Of a stretch of DNA of 62,993 bases, positions 34,406 to 43,883 are shown piece by piece. Source of the stretch: Candidatus Latescibacterota bacterium (GTDB lineage Bacteria; Krumholzibacteriota; Krumholzibacteriia; WVZY01); assembly GCA_011772205.1 (NCBI GenBank), contig WVZY01000017.1, positions 1-62,993 on the forward strand. The letters are read 5' to 3'. Position 1 is the first letter of the stretch, and every line of letters starts with the position of its first letter. Both the position numbers and the translations under genes were made by a program. The notes beneath the pieces are model-generated. The model was given only the letters and a program-made list of their open reading frames with translations, made no database searches and was not told the DNA's origin.

Positions 34406-35806
34406 ATGCGTGTATTGATGTTGGGTTGGGAATTCCCTCCCTTTATAAGCGGAGGACTGGGTACAGCATGTCGGGGGTTGACCGACGCGATGCGACGTTT
34501 GGAGACACGGATTCTGTTTGTCCTCCCCAGATCGATCGAATCGCAAGAGCATTCGTATTCGAGCGAGGAGGTTGAATCACCAGACGGAATGCCGCGCTCT
34601 AACGATACGGCGAACGTATCCGAACACCCGGCCGGGGAAGTCGAATTGTCCCCGGTACAGAGCGAAATAACAAATCCGTATCGAACAGCGACTCCACATC
34701 GAATGAATACATCGACCCGATCCGCCGAGATAAAAAAAAGGGCGCAGGAAGTCCGTATCCGGAGAGCGGGTTCGTCATCCGTTCGGGTCATGGGCGTCGG
34801 CGCGGAAGACGGGTACGACGGGGATCTGCTGCAAAAAACCCACGCTTACGCCGATCGTTGCGCAGAGCTCACGCGTCGTGAGTTGTTCGATGTGATTCAC
34901 GCTCATGATTGGATGACGTTCCCGGCCGCGATCAGGATTGCGGCGTTTTCGGGAAGACCGCTGGTCGTGCATTTACACGCCACCGAGTTCGATCGTTCGG
35001 GAGAGTGGATCAATCGGTCCGTGTTCGACATCGAACGGTGCGGCATGCATGCTGCGACGAGAGTGATCGCCGTTTCCGAAAGAACCAAACAAATCATAGT
35101 TCAAAGGTACGGCGTACCGGCCGAAAAGGTCGTGGTGGTTCACAACGGGATCGATTTCAACCCGCTCGAAGAGACCGCTCGGCACAACGGGCGGCGCGAA
35201 AAAACCGTTCTTTTCCTTGGACGTATCACGATGCAGAAAGGTCCCGAGTATTTTGTCCGGGCCGCCGCACGTGTCGCGGAATGGATGGATAAAGTGAGAT
35301 TCGTCGTCGCGGGAAAAGGCGATCAGCTGCCTTTCATCATCGGTCTCGCGAATGAATTGGGACTCGGAGACAGGGTTGAGTTCGCCGGATTCTTGCACGG
35401 TGCGGATGTGGACAGGGCGTACCGGACGGCAGATGTCTTCGCCATGCCCTCGGTCAGCGAGCCGTTCGGGCTCACCGCTCTGGAGGCGGCACGGCACGGC
35501 GTCCCGGTGATAATGTCCAAGAGCTCGGGCGTCGCCGAAGTTCTCCGGCGCGGGGCGTTGAAAGTGGATTTCTGGGACGTAGAATTAATGGCCAAAATGA
35601 TCGTCTCGGTTCTCAAGTACCCACATCTAGCCGAGACACTCCGTCGTGAGAGTGCCGCCGAGATCCGCGGACTCACATGGGATGCAGCGGCTCGCAAGTG
35701 CATAAGTTCTTATTATGATGCTTTGAAACATAGTAGCGACGGGTCGCGTTCGTTACGAGTCGAGGACGTGCAGGAAGAATTGACGGTCGTCAGCGCTTCC
35801 AACTGA
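34406..35806 (+). CDS. Glycogen synthase-like glycosyltransferase (GT4/GT-B)
   Basis: A 466-residue GT-B enzyme. The N-terminus (MLGWEFPPFISGGLGTACRG) has the sugar-nucleotide/acceptor loop GGLGT; the C-terminal half has DVIHAHDWMT, FLGRITMQKGPEYFV and the catalytic E-x7-E region MPSVSEPFGLTALEAARHG. Residues about 50-130 form a hydrophilic, Ser/Thr/Glu-rich insertion with no fold evident. Alpha-1,4-glucan synthesis from ADP- or UDP-glucose is inferred from operon context. The start follows GAGAAGCGACGA with weak spacing. Confidence 0.88.
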   Translation: MRVLMLGWEFPPFISGGLGTACRGLTDAMRRLETRILFVLPRSIESQEHSYSSEEVESPDGMPRSNDTANVSEHPAGEVELSPVQSEITNPYRTATPHRMNTSTRSAEIKKRAQEVRIRRAGSSSVRVMGVGAEDGYDGDLLQKTHAYADRCAELTRRELFDVIHAHDWMTFPAAIRIAAFSGRPLVVHLHATEFDRSGEWINRSVFDIERCGMHAATRVIAVSERTKQIIVQRYGVPAEKVVVVHNGIDFNPLEETARHNGRREKTVLFLGRITMQKGPEYFVRAAARVAEWMDKVRFVVAGKGDQLPFIIGLANELGLGDRVEFAGFLHGADVDRAYRTADVFAMPSVSEPFGLTALEAARHGVPVIMSKSSGVAEVLRRGALKVDFWDVELMAKMIVSVLKYPHLAETLRRESAAEIRGLTWDAAARKCISSYYDALKHSSDGSRSLRVEDVQEELTVVSASN

Positions 35807-35835
35807 GGCAATCAACTGGAAAGGAAGATACGCCG

Positions 35836-37059
35836 GTGAAGATTGCGATGTTGTCCTGGGAGACGCTCCATTCGATATCGGTGGGTGGGGTGGCCTCGCA
35901 CGTTACCGAACTCGCTGCCGCCTTGGAGCGGCGGGGGCATGATGTCCACATTTTCACGCGAATGGCACCCGGGCAGAGATATCACGACTGGATCGACGGT
36001 GTGCATTATCACCGCTGTCCCTACCCGGGCCACAGTGACTTCGTCGACGACGTCAATAACATGTGCCGCGCGTTCGTGGAGCGCGTATTCGTCATCGAGG
36101 ATTTGTTCGGCCCCTTCGACGTCGTGCACGCCCACGACTGGCTCGCCGCAAACGCGATGATCTGGATCAAACAGGGACGCGGCCGGAAGTGCGTGCTGAC
36201 CATTCATTCGACGGAATATGCCCGCTGCGGCAACACCTTTCCAGGTGGGCGCTCCGTCCGCGTGCGCGATCAGGAGCGTGCCGGGACATACTGGGCGGAC
36301 AAGGTGATATGTGTTTCGAACGAAACCAAGAACGAGATCACTTGGATGTACGAAACACCGGAAGACAAAACGGCCGTCGTCTACAACGGCGTGAGCTCGG
36401 GCCGGTTCAACGTGGATCTCGATGTCGGCAGTACCAGGCGAGGCTATGGCATCGGTCCCATGGATCCGACCATCCTATTCTGCGGACGGCTCGAATGGCA
36501 AAAAGGTCCCGATCTCATGGTGGAAGCGATCCCACCCGTGCTTCGCTACTATTCGAACGCCAAGTTCGTCTTCGCCGGAGACGGGGGGATGAGAAACGAG
36601 CTGGAACGCCGGGCATGGCAGATCGGAGCTGGACCGGCCTGCCGGTTTCTGGGCTACCGAAACAGCGATGAAATCGTCGAGATATTCAAGCTCAGCGACG
36701 GCGTATGCGTGCCCAGCCGAAACGAACCGTTCGGGATCGTGATTCTCGAGGCTTGGAGCGCGGGGAAACCGGTGGTCGCAACGGATAGGGGCGGACCGGC
36801 GGAATTCGTGCTGCACGAATTCAACGGTTTGAGAATCTCTCCACACCCCGAATCGATCGCGTGGGGACTGGGGACGCTATTCGCCGATTTCCATCGGGCT
36901 CGATGGATGGGCGAGAACGGGCGCCGAACGGTGCTCGAACATTTCACATGGGACGTGATCGCGGGCCAAATGCTCAATGCGTACGGCATCGTGCCTTTCG
37001 AACGGGTGGTCCCGCAGGCGGTACGCGTTCCGGGAAAAGGTGAAAAGGCCGCGGCCTGA
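35836..37059 (+). CDS. Second GT4-family glycosyltransferase, glycogen synthase-like
   Basis: A 407-residue GT-B glycosyltransferase: MLSWETLHSISVGGVASHVT (acceptor/GGV loop), DVVHAHDWLAANAMIW, LFCGRLEWQKGPDLMVEAI and the E-x7-E region PSRNEPFGIVILEAWSAGKP with DRGGPAEFV. GTG start with AAAGGAAG nine bases before it, 29 bases after the first glycosyltransferase. The two are related but clearly different, so they may elongate different primers or use different donors. Confidence 0.88.
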   Translation: MKIAMLSWETLHSISVGGVASHVTELAAALERRGHDVHIFTRMAPGQRYHDWIDGVHYHRCPYPGHSDFVDDVNNMCRAFVERVFVIEDLFGPFDVVHAHDWLAANAMIWIKQGRGRKCVLTIHSTEYARCGNTFPGGRSVRVRDQERAGTYWADKVICVSNETKNEITWMYETPEDKTAVVYNGVSSGRFNVDLDVGSTRRGYGIGPMDPTILFCGRLEWQKGPDLMVEAIPPVLRYYSNAKFVFAGDGGMRNELERRAWQIGAGPACRFLGYRNSDEIVEIFKLSDGVCVPSRNEPFGIVILEAWSAGKPVVATDRGGPAEFVLHEFNGLRISPHPESIAWGLGTLFADFHRARWMGENGRRTVLEHFTWDVIAGQMLNAYGIVPFERVVPQAVRVPGKGEKAAA

Positions 37060-37152
37060 GGCGTGATCGTCGGTCGTCCGATCGGATCCGGGTTCAGCGG
37101 CGGTTGGGGTAATCAAAAACAATCAGCATCAAAACAGAGAAGACGAGTACCT

Positions 37153-38853
37153 GTGAGTGTGGGGAGTTTCTGTCTGGTTTTGCACGGGCATCTTCCGTAT
37201 GTCCTGCGTCATGGTACGTGGCCCCACGGCGAAGACTGGTTGTACGAGGCGGCTGCGGAGACCTATCTGCCTCTTTTGTCCGCGATTCAGGAGTGCGATT
37301 TCCTAAATGGCAACCCGAAACTCACCATCGGCCTGACGCCGGTCCTTCTCGAGCAGTTCATTCACGATGATTTCGAGCGTGGCTTCGAAAGATACCTCAT
37401 CGAACGTCACGAACGCGCCGTGTCGGACCGAAGAGAGTTCGAGAACACGAACAATCTTCATTTTGCCCATCTGGCCGCCAGGTGGGAGGATTTCTACGAA
37501 AACCTTGCGAAGCGATTCTCGGAGATCGGGGGCAACATCCCCGCCGCGTTCGCCGCTCTCGCGCGTCGGGGCTTCGTTGAAATCCTCACGTCGAGCGCCA
37601 CCCACGCGTACCTTCCCCTGCTTTACGAAGACTCGTCGGTCTTCGCCCAGTTTCGCGGCGGAGTGGCGACGTCGGCACGCATTCTGGGCTTCAAACCCGA
37701 GGGTGTCTGGTTACCCGAGTGCGCCTACCGTCCACCCGGCCCGTGGTATGCGCCGATTCCCTGGGGTTACACCCGCAACCGCATGGGCTCCGAACAATTC
37801 TTGGAGCGAGAAGGGCTGAGTTACTTTTTCGTCGAAAATCAGCTCATCGAACACTGCCGGAGTGAATGGGTGGACAATGCCGGATGGCAGAAGGTGGATT
37901 GGGAAGAGGCGGTCAAGTATCCAAACCGCGGATGGCGGTCGGTTCAAGAACCCGTGCGGGTGACGAGCGACGGATCGATGCCTGGACGTGTGACGGCGTT
38001 CGCCCGTGATCCGGAGATCTGCGAACAGGTCTGGTCCGGCGATATCGGATACCCCGCCGACGGTGTCTATCTCGAGTTTCACAAGAAATTCGGTGAGCGC
38101 CGCGGCTTGCGGTACTGGAAAATCACCGGATCGAAACTGGATCTCGGCGCCAAGGAACCCTACTATCCGGATGATGTCCCCGGAAAAATATACGAGCATG
38201 TGTCTCATTTCTGCGGTCGGGTCAAACAAAGGCTCCATGACTATCACAACCAAACCGGAAGGTACGGTGTCGTCGTCGCGTCTTTCGATGCGGAACTCTT
38301 CGGGCACTGGTGGTTCGAGGGACCGCAGTTTCTCCGGGACGTTCTGCTATCGCTCAATGCGGACCCGGATGTAGATCTATGCACCCCATCCGAGTATCTC
38401 GAAAATCATCCGCCGGACAAGGCGGTGGCGCTTCCCGAGGGCTCTTGGGGAGATGGAGGAGATCATCGGGTTTGGGTGAACGACAGGGTCAACTGGATGT
38501 GGGATGTGGAATACCGCTGCGAAACGCACTTCGGGAAGCTGACCTACAATCTGCCGTGGCGGAATCGTCCGGAACTCCGGGATATCCTGGAAAAGGCGGC
38601 CCGTGAACTTCTTCTGCTGCAAGCAAGCGACTGGCCGTTCGTCATCGCCCGCAACCAAGCAGTCGATTACGGGATCAAACGCTTCGTACAACACGTCGGG
38701 CGGTTCGAATGTCTCACCGATGTCGCCGAGAAAATCGCGTCGGCTCCTGATGGCCTGGATCGTCTCACCGACCTGGAAAAATTCGAAATTCGCGATGCGG
38801 AACTCCACGACGTGGTGTTTGCGGATATCGACTTGAACTGGTGGAACATGTGA
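37153..38853 (+). CDS. GH57 glycoside hydrolase, probable 1,4-alpha-glucan branching enzyme
   Basis: A 566-residue GH57 enzyme beginning at GTG 37153 with SVGSFCLVLHGHLPYVLRHG, the typical GH57 start; the frame extends to a GTG at 37063. Conserved regions: EILTSSATHAYLPLL, GVWLPECAYRP (catalytic Glu nucleophile) and SFDAELFGHWWFEGPQFL (catalytic Asp), followed by a C-terminal helical domain (DUF1957-like). This set matches GH57 branching enzymes, which form alpha-1,6 branches in glycogen. No GH13 GlgB is seen in the window. Confidence 0.87.
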   Translation: MSVGSFCLVLHGHLPYVLRHGTWPHGEDWLYEAAAETYLPLLSAIQECDFLNGNPKLTIGLTPVLLEQFIHDDFERGFERYLIERHERAVSDRREFENTNNLHFAHLAARWEDFYENLAKRFSEIGGNIPAAFAALARRGFVEILTSSATHAYLPLLYEDSSVFAQFRGGVATSARILGFKPEGVWLPECAYRPPGPWYAPIPWGYTRNRMGSEQFLEREGLSYFFVENQLIEHCRSEWVDNAGWQKVDWEEAVKYPNRGWRSVQEPVRVTSDGSMPGRVTAFARDPEICEQVWSGDIGYPADGVYLEFHKKFGERRGLRYWKITGSKLDLGAKEPYYPDDVPGKIYEHVSHFCGRVKQRLHDYHNQTGRYGVVVASFDAELFGHWWFEGPQFLRDVLLSLNADPDVDLCTPSEYLENHPPDKAVALPEGSWGDGGDHRVWVNDRVNWMWDVEYRCETHFGKLTYNLPWRNRPELRDILEKAARELLLLQASDWPFVIARNQAVDYGIKRFVQHVGRFECLTDVAEKIASAPDGLDRLTDLEKFEIRDAELHDVVFADIDLNWWNM

Positions 38854-38940
38854 CGTTCGTGAAGGACGATCGCCCAAAAGAAGGCCCGTGCGTGCCGTTT
38901 CGCCCGGCGCAAATGGCTCCGGCCCCGGGAGAGTTTTGCA

Positions 38941-41130
38941 ATGGGCTTGAATCACCGAGAGGAGAGCGCTGTGGAAATTCGGGATAGACTCAATGAGCTG
39001 GCGTGCAATCTCTACTGGACGTGGCATTCTGAAGTCTACCAGATATTCCAGGATCTCAATCCCGACTTGTGGCGGGATCTGAGCCGCAACCCGGTTGCAT
39101 TCCTCGACCGGCTGTCCGATGAGTACCTCGAAGAGAGAACGAATATCATGGCTCTCAAGTCCCGCATTACCCGCGCGTACTACACGTTGCGTGATTATCT
39201 GGAAAAGGAGGATACGTGGGGGCGCCAGTACGTCCGGTCGCTTCGCATCCGGCCGGTGGCCTATTTTTCAGCTGAATTCGGTCTTCACGAATCGCTGCCG
39301 ATTTACTCCGGCGGTCTTGGAGTGTTGTCCGGTGACCATATCAAGGCTGCGTCCGATCTCGACGTGCCGCTCACCGGTGTCGGCCTGTTGTACGCCAAGG
39401 GCTACTTCAGTCAATGCCTCGACATCAACGGGTGGCAGCAGGAACACTATTTCGACGCCGATATCAAACGCCTCCCCCTCGTGGCGGCTGCCGACCGCGA
39501 TGGCAAGCCGCTCCGGATCGTCCTGAAGACGGCGGATGACGCGATACACGTTCGAGCCTGGACGGCCAAAGTGGGCAGATGCCAATTGGTGCTGCTCGAT
39601 ACGAACGTCGAAGATAACTCGGAGGTCAACAGGGGATTGACCGCGCAGCTCTACGGCGGTGATCAACGGGTTCGTGTCCGCCAGGAGTACGTGCTTGGGA
39701 TCGGGGGTCTGCGGGCGCTGCATTTGATGGGGATCCGGCCTGGTGTGGTCCATCTCAACGAGGGTCACAGTGCCTTTGCCCTGCTCGAACTCGCCCGGTC
39801 GCTGATGGAACGCAACGGTGAGTCGTTCGACAACATCCGCGAGACGGCGGCCGGTATGAGCGTCTTCACGACCCATACGCCGGTCCCTGCCGGGCACGAT
39901 CGTTTCGACGCCGGGTTGATCGAGGAGACTCTTGGGCCGTTCAGGAAACAGATCGGTCTTTTGCCGAAGGAGTTTATGGCACTCGGCCGGACAAAACCCG
40001 ACGATGAGAATGAATCGTTTTGCATGACGGTTCTCGGTCTGAAGATGTCGAGGTCGAGAAACGCCGTATCCAATCTCCACCGGCGGGTCAGCAAAGCGAT
40101 GTGGGGTTCAATCTGGCCGAACAAATCACAGGACGAGATCCCGATCGGGCACATCACCAACGGCATCCACGTCGGAACGTGGCTTGCCCCCGACATGGAT
40201 CGTTTGTACCGACGGTGGTTGGGGGAAGACTGGCAGGAACAAATGCACGATCCCAAAACGTGGGAGTCGATCGATGACATGAACGATGAGGAACTGTGGG
40301 AGATCAATGAAATCCTCCGGAGCCACCTCGTCGATTTCGCCCGGGATCGGGTCCGCTGGCAGCGTACGGCCCGGGGCGAGCCCGACCCCACCCAGGATCC
40401 CAACACTCCGTTTCTCTACGAGACCGCTTTGACCATCGGAGTCGCTCGGCGGTTCACCCCTTACAAACGGGCGGATCTGTTGCTTCGCGATCCGGACCGG
40501 CTCGACAAGGTGATCAATAATCCCGGCAAACAGGTCCAGGTGATCTTCGCCGGCAAGGCGCATCCGCGTGATGAAGAAGGAAAGAAACTCATTCAGCGGA
40601 TCTTTACCGTGGCGCGGGATCCGCGTTTTGCGGGGAGGATCGTGTTTATCGAGGATTACGACATCAACGTGACCCGGCAGCTCGTGCAGGGCGTCGACCT
40701 TTGGCTCAACACTCCGAGGCGTCCTCTCGAGGCGTGCGGAACCAGCGGAATGAAAGCAGTTCTGAACGGCGCGCTCAATTTCTCCGTTCTCGATGGATGG
40801 TGGGCGGAAGCGTACGATGGGACGAACGGCTTCGTCATCGGTGACGGGGGAGAGCATAAGGAACCGCACGTGCAGGATCAACGAGATCTCGATTCGCTGT
40901 ACGACACGCTCGAACGAGAAGTCGTCCCCATGTTCTACGGCCGTGACGAAGACGACGTTCCCCGCGCGTGGATCCAGCGTCAGAAAAATGCAATGAGAAC
41001 ATTGGCGTGGCGTTTCAGCAGTCACCGCATGGTGACCGAGTATGTCAAGAACTGCTACGTGTCCGCCGCCGGAGGAACGACGTCGACATTCTGCCTCACG
41101 GAGTCTCCTCTCCGGACAGAAAACTGGTAA
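38941..41130 (+). CDS. glgP: Alpha-glucan (glycogen) phosphorylase
   Basis: A 729-residue GT35 phosphorylase of the short, DUF3417-containing bacterial type. The N-terminal region (ELACNLYWTWHSEVYQIFQD) is DUF3417-like; the core has FSAEFGLHESLPIYSGGLGV, TTHTPVPAGHDRF, and the PLP site EACGTSGMKAVLNGALN with the lysine that binds pyridoxal phosphate. It releases glucose-1-phosphate from glycogen ends. GGGAGA precedes the ATG. It sits between the two GH57 genes, 16 bases before the second. Confidence 0.93.
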   Translation: MGLNHREESAVEIRDRLNELACNLYWTWHSEVYQIFQDLNPDLWRDLSRNPVAFLDRLSDEYLEERTNIMALKSRITRAYYTLRDYLEKEDTWGRQYVRSLRIRPVAYFSAEFGLHESLPIYSGGLGVLSGDHIKAASDLDVPLTGVGLLYAKGYFSQCLDINGWQQEHYFDADIKRLPLVAAADRDGKPLRIVLKTADDAIHVRAWTAKVGRCQLVLLDTNVEDNSEVNRGLTAQLYGGDQRVRVRQEYVLGIGGLRALHLMGIRPGVVHLNEGHSAFALLELARSLMERNGESFDNIRETAAGMSVFTTHTPVPAGHDRFDAGLIEETLGPFRKQIGLLPKEFMALGRTKPDDENESFCMTVLGLKMSRSRNAVSNLHRRVSKAMWGSIWPNKSQDEIPIGHITNGIHVGTWLAPDMDRLYRRWLGEDWQEQMHDPKTWESIDDMNDEELWEINEILRSHLVDFARDRVRWQRTARGEPDPTQDPNTPFLYETALTIGVARRFTPYKRADLLLRDPDRLDKVINNPGKQVQVIFAGKAHPRDEEGKKLIQRIFTVARDPRFAGRIVFIEDYDINVTRQLVQGVDLWLNTPRRPLEACGTSGMKAVLNGALNFSVLDGWWAEAYDGTNGFVIGDGGEHKEPHVQDQRDLDSLYDTLEREVVPMFYGRDEDDVPRAWIQRQKNAMRTLAWRFSSHRMVTEYVKNCYVSAAGGTTSTFCLTESPLRTENW

Positions 41131-41146
41131 CCATTGGAGATCGTAC

Positions 41147-42355
41147 ATGAACACTATCAGACAGGACAATCCAGGTGCGCAGGGAACAGCGATCCGTCAC
41201 GCACTGGGGCTTCACATGCACCAGCCGCCGGACAACCTCGGGTTGCTTATCGAGGAAAACGAATGGGAAGCCCAGCAGATCATCCGGTGTTACGAAAGGG
41301 TTCCCCGATACGCCCGCAAATTCCGGGATGTGGCCCGGATCCACGTCGGATTTTCGGGGATTCTTCTCGAACAGTTCCGCTCGCCGGAGAACATCGATAG
41401 GTACCGGCATTTCGTGGACATTCCCGCGATGATCGAGAGCTACAAAGAGTCTGATAACATTGAAATCATTGGAATGGGATACTATCATCCGATCTTTCCG
41501 CTCATTCCTCGCGAGGATTGGGATGATCACCTGATATCCGGAAAACAGATCGCAGCGGAGATGTTCGGACGCGAACCCCGGGGATTCTGGCCGTCCGAGA
41601 TGGCCTTCGATATGGAGATGATTCCCGCCTTGGCAAAGACGGGTTACGAATACGTCGTGGTGGACAGTGTCCACGTCCAGCCAAAAGACGGAGCGGCCGC
41701 ACCCAATCCCTTCCAGCCCTACATCGCGCGTCACGCCGATGCCCGGATCGTCGTGGTCCCCCGAGACCGGGACATATCGAACGCTCAGGAGAGCGGTATG
41801 AACGCCGAGTGGTTTTCGGACGAAGTTTCGAACAAGGTCGAGACACGCCCGGACAACGCGGCGCCGCATCTCGTCACAACGTGGTCCGATGGTGAAAACG
41901 GGGGCTGGTTCCGTCAGATGGCGGAGGAGGCCGGATTCTTCGGTCACTTCTTTACGCCGTTTGTCGAACGGGTCAGGTCGGGTGACTCGCTGATCTCTCC
42001 TGTTCTCCTCTCCGATTTCCTCGAATACCATCCTCCCCAGACCGAGGCGCACGTCCAAACCGGGGCGTGGAACGTGGCCGACACGTCGGGGTACGATTTC
42101 TCGCAGTGGGCGGGCTCGGACAAGCAACGCGAGGCGATCGGCAAGATATTCGATGTCAGCCGCCGGTACTGGGCGCTCGCCCGGGGACGCGTCCCGGAGA
42201 ACGTACGGGACACGATGAGCCGGATCCGCCGAATCGTTCTCGAGAGTGAAACGAGCTGTTTCCTGTTTTGGGGCGACTATTGGATCCCCAAGTTGTACGA
42301 GCGAACCCGATTGGCCGAGGAATTGCTGGGTACCGTAGAACGCGCAACGCACTGA
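41147..42355 (+). CDS. GH57 glycoside hydrolase (alpha-amylase/amylopullulanase-type)
   Basis: A 402-residue GH57 protein. The start MNTIRQDNPGAQGTAIRHAL at 41147 has TTGGAG upstream; an earlier in-frame ATG (41042) lies inside the phosphorylase gene and is rejected. Motifs: ALGLHMHQPPDNL, GFWPSEMAFD (candidate nucleophile Glu) and TTWSDGENGGWFR (candidate Asp). It is shorter than and distinct from the GH57 branching enzyme upstream. Probable role: endo-type trimming of alpha-glucan. Confidence 0.87.
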   Translation: MNTIRQDNPGAQGTAIRHALGLHMHQPPDNLGLLIEENEWEAQQIIRCYERVPRYARKFRDVARIHVGFSGILLEQFRSPENIDRYRHFVDIPAMIESYKESDNIEIIGMGYYHPIFPLIPREDWDDHLISGKQIAAEMFGREPRGFWPSEMAFDMEMIPALAKTGYEYVVVDSVHVQPKDGAAAPNPFQPYIARHADARIVVVPRDRDISNAQESGMNAEWFSDEVSNKVETRPDNAAPHLVTTWSDGENGGWFRQMAEEAGFFGHFFTPFVERVRSGDSLISPVLLSDFLEYHPPQTEAHVQTGAWNVADTSGYDFSQWAGSDKQREAIGKIFDVSRRYWALARGRVPENVRDTMSRIRRIVLESETSCFLFWGDYWIPKLYERTRLAEELLGTVERATH

Positions 42356-42364
42356 CCAATTTCA

Positions 42365-43876
42365 ATGCACGTAAATATGCTACGATTGCGAGCCAATGGC
42401 ATATTATTGCACATTTCCTCGCTGCCCTCCGCTTATGGCATCGGGGATCTCGGGCCGGAAGCTTACCGGTGGGTCGATTTCCTCAAGGACGCGAAACAGG
42501 GCTTCTGGCTCGTCCTTCCAGTCAATCCGGTCACGCCGGAAAACCACCACTCTCCGTATCAGGCCACGTCCGTGTTTGCCGGAAATCCCCTTTTCATAAG
42601 CCCTTCCGGGCTTCTCGATGAGGGTCTATTGGCCCGGGAAGATCTCCATGATACTCCCCATTTTCCCGAGGATAGGGTCGATTATCCTCGAGCTGTTACC
42701 GAGAAAAGAAGGCTTCTCGACATTGCCTACCGGCGTTTCAGTACCGCAGGGCCGTCGCACGATTTCGAGGCGTTTTGCGAACGCAACTCGCACTGGCTAA
42801 AAGATTTTGCGGTTTTCACGGCGCTGGCCGAGCGGTTTCCGCAAACGAGCTGGGCGAACTGGCCGCCCCCGCTTCGGGACGGGCACCGGGACGAGATCGA
42901 CCGCCTCGTCGTGGAGCTCCGGGATTTGGTCGAGCGCACGAAGTTCTGCCAGTATATATTTAACAAACAATGGTTTCGTCTCAAGCGTTACGCGAATGAG
43001 CGGGGCGTACGGATGATCGGCGATCTTCCCTTCTACGTCGGATACGAGAGCGCGGATGTGTGGAGCCACGCGGATCTTTTCAAGCTGGATGAATCGAAGC
43101 GCCGGGAGTTCGTCGCCGGTGTTCCACCCGATGCCTTCAGTGACACCGGACAGCTGTGGGGCAACCCGGTGTACGATTGGCCCGAGCACACGGAGACCGG
43201 TTACGCCTGGTGGATTTCCCGCTTCGGACGGAACCTCGAGTTGTTCGACATGGTCCGGATCGATCACTTCAGGGGTTTCGCAGCGTACTGGGAGGTTCCC
43301 GGGGACCACGCGAACGCCGTCGACGGGAAATGGGTGAAAAGTCCCGGAGAGAACATCTTCCGGACACTGCTCAGATACTACCCGTTCCCGCCGCTCATTG
43401 CAGAGGATCTCGGTACGATCACACCTGACGTCCGTGAGTTGATGCACACCTTTGGCTTTCCCGGGATGAAGGTGATCCTCTTTGCGTTCGACGGCGACAC
43501 CGCTTCCAATCCGTACTCGGCGCACAACCATGTACGCAACTCGGTTCTTTTTACCGGAACGCACGACAACAACACGATGCGGGGCTGGTTCGAGAACGAA
43601 GCGACAGAGGAACAAAAACAGCGGTTGGCCGATTATCTGGGCCATATGCCCGGCGCCTCGGAGGTTCACTCCGATCTGATCCGGCTCGCTATGATGTCGG
43701 TCTGCAGGCTTGTCGTCGTTCCCATGCAGGATGTTCTGGGTCTCGGCAGTGAGGCACGCATGAACCGTCCCGCCGTGGCGGAGGGCAACTGGGAGTGGCG
43801 GATGAAAATGGAGCAAGCGACACCGGGCTTGGCCGAACACCTGGCCAGGCTTACGCAGATCTACGGGAGAGCCTGA
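42365..43876 (+). CDS. malQ: 4-alpha-glucanotransferase (GH77)
   Basis: A 503-residue GH77 enzyme starting MHVNMLRLRANGILLHISSL; the second ATG at 42377 is an alternative. Conserved motifs: PSAYGIGDLG, IGDLPFYVGYESADVW, DMVRIDHFRGFAAYW (catalytic Asp nucleophile), LIAEDLGTITPDV (Glu acid/base) and FTGTHDNNTM. It disproportionates maltodextrins so that phosphorylase can work on longer chains. It is nine bases after the GH57 gene and eight before the debranching enzyme. Confidence 0.94.
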   Translation: MHVNMLRLRANGILLHISSLPSAYGIGDLGPEAYRWVDFLKDAKQGFWLVLPVNPVTPENHHSPYQATSVFAGNPLFISPSGLLDEGLLAREDLHDTPHFPEDRVDYPRAVTEKRRLLDIAYRRFSTAGPSHDFEAFCERNSHWLKDFAVFTALAERFPQTSWANWPPPLRDGHRDEIDRLVVELRDLVERTKFCQYIFNKQWFRLKRYANERGVRMIGDLPFYVGYESADVWSHADLFKLDESKRREFVAGVPPDAFSDTGQLWGNPVYDWPEHTETGYAWWISRFGRNLELFDMVRIDHFRGFAAYWEVPGDHANAVDGKWVKSPGENIFRTLLRYYPFPPLIAEDLGTITPDVRELMHTFGFPGMKVILFAFDGDTASNPYSAHNHVRNSVLFTGTHDNNTMRGWFENEATEEQKQRLADYLGHMPGASEVHSDLIRLAMMSVCRLVVVPMQDVLGLGSEARMNRPAVAEGNWEWRMKMEQATPGLAEHLARLTQIYGRA

Positions 43877-43883
43877 TGGGCGG

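Noticed and set aside
41096-42352. Long minus-strand open frame of 418 codons
   Set aside because: Exact antisense shadow of the second GH57 gene, which has clear catalytic motifs.
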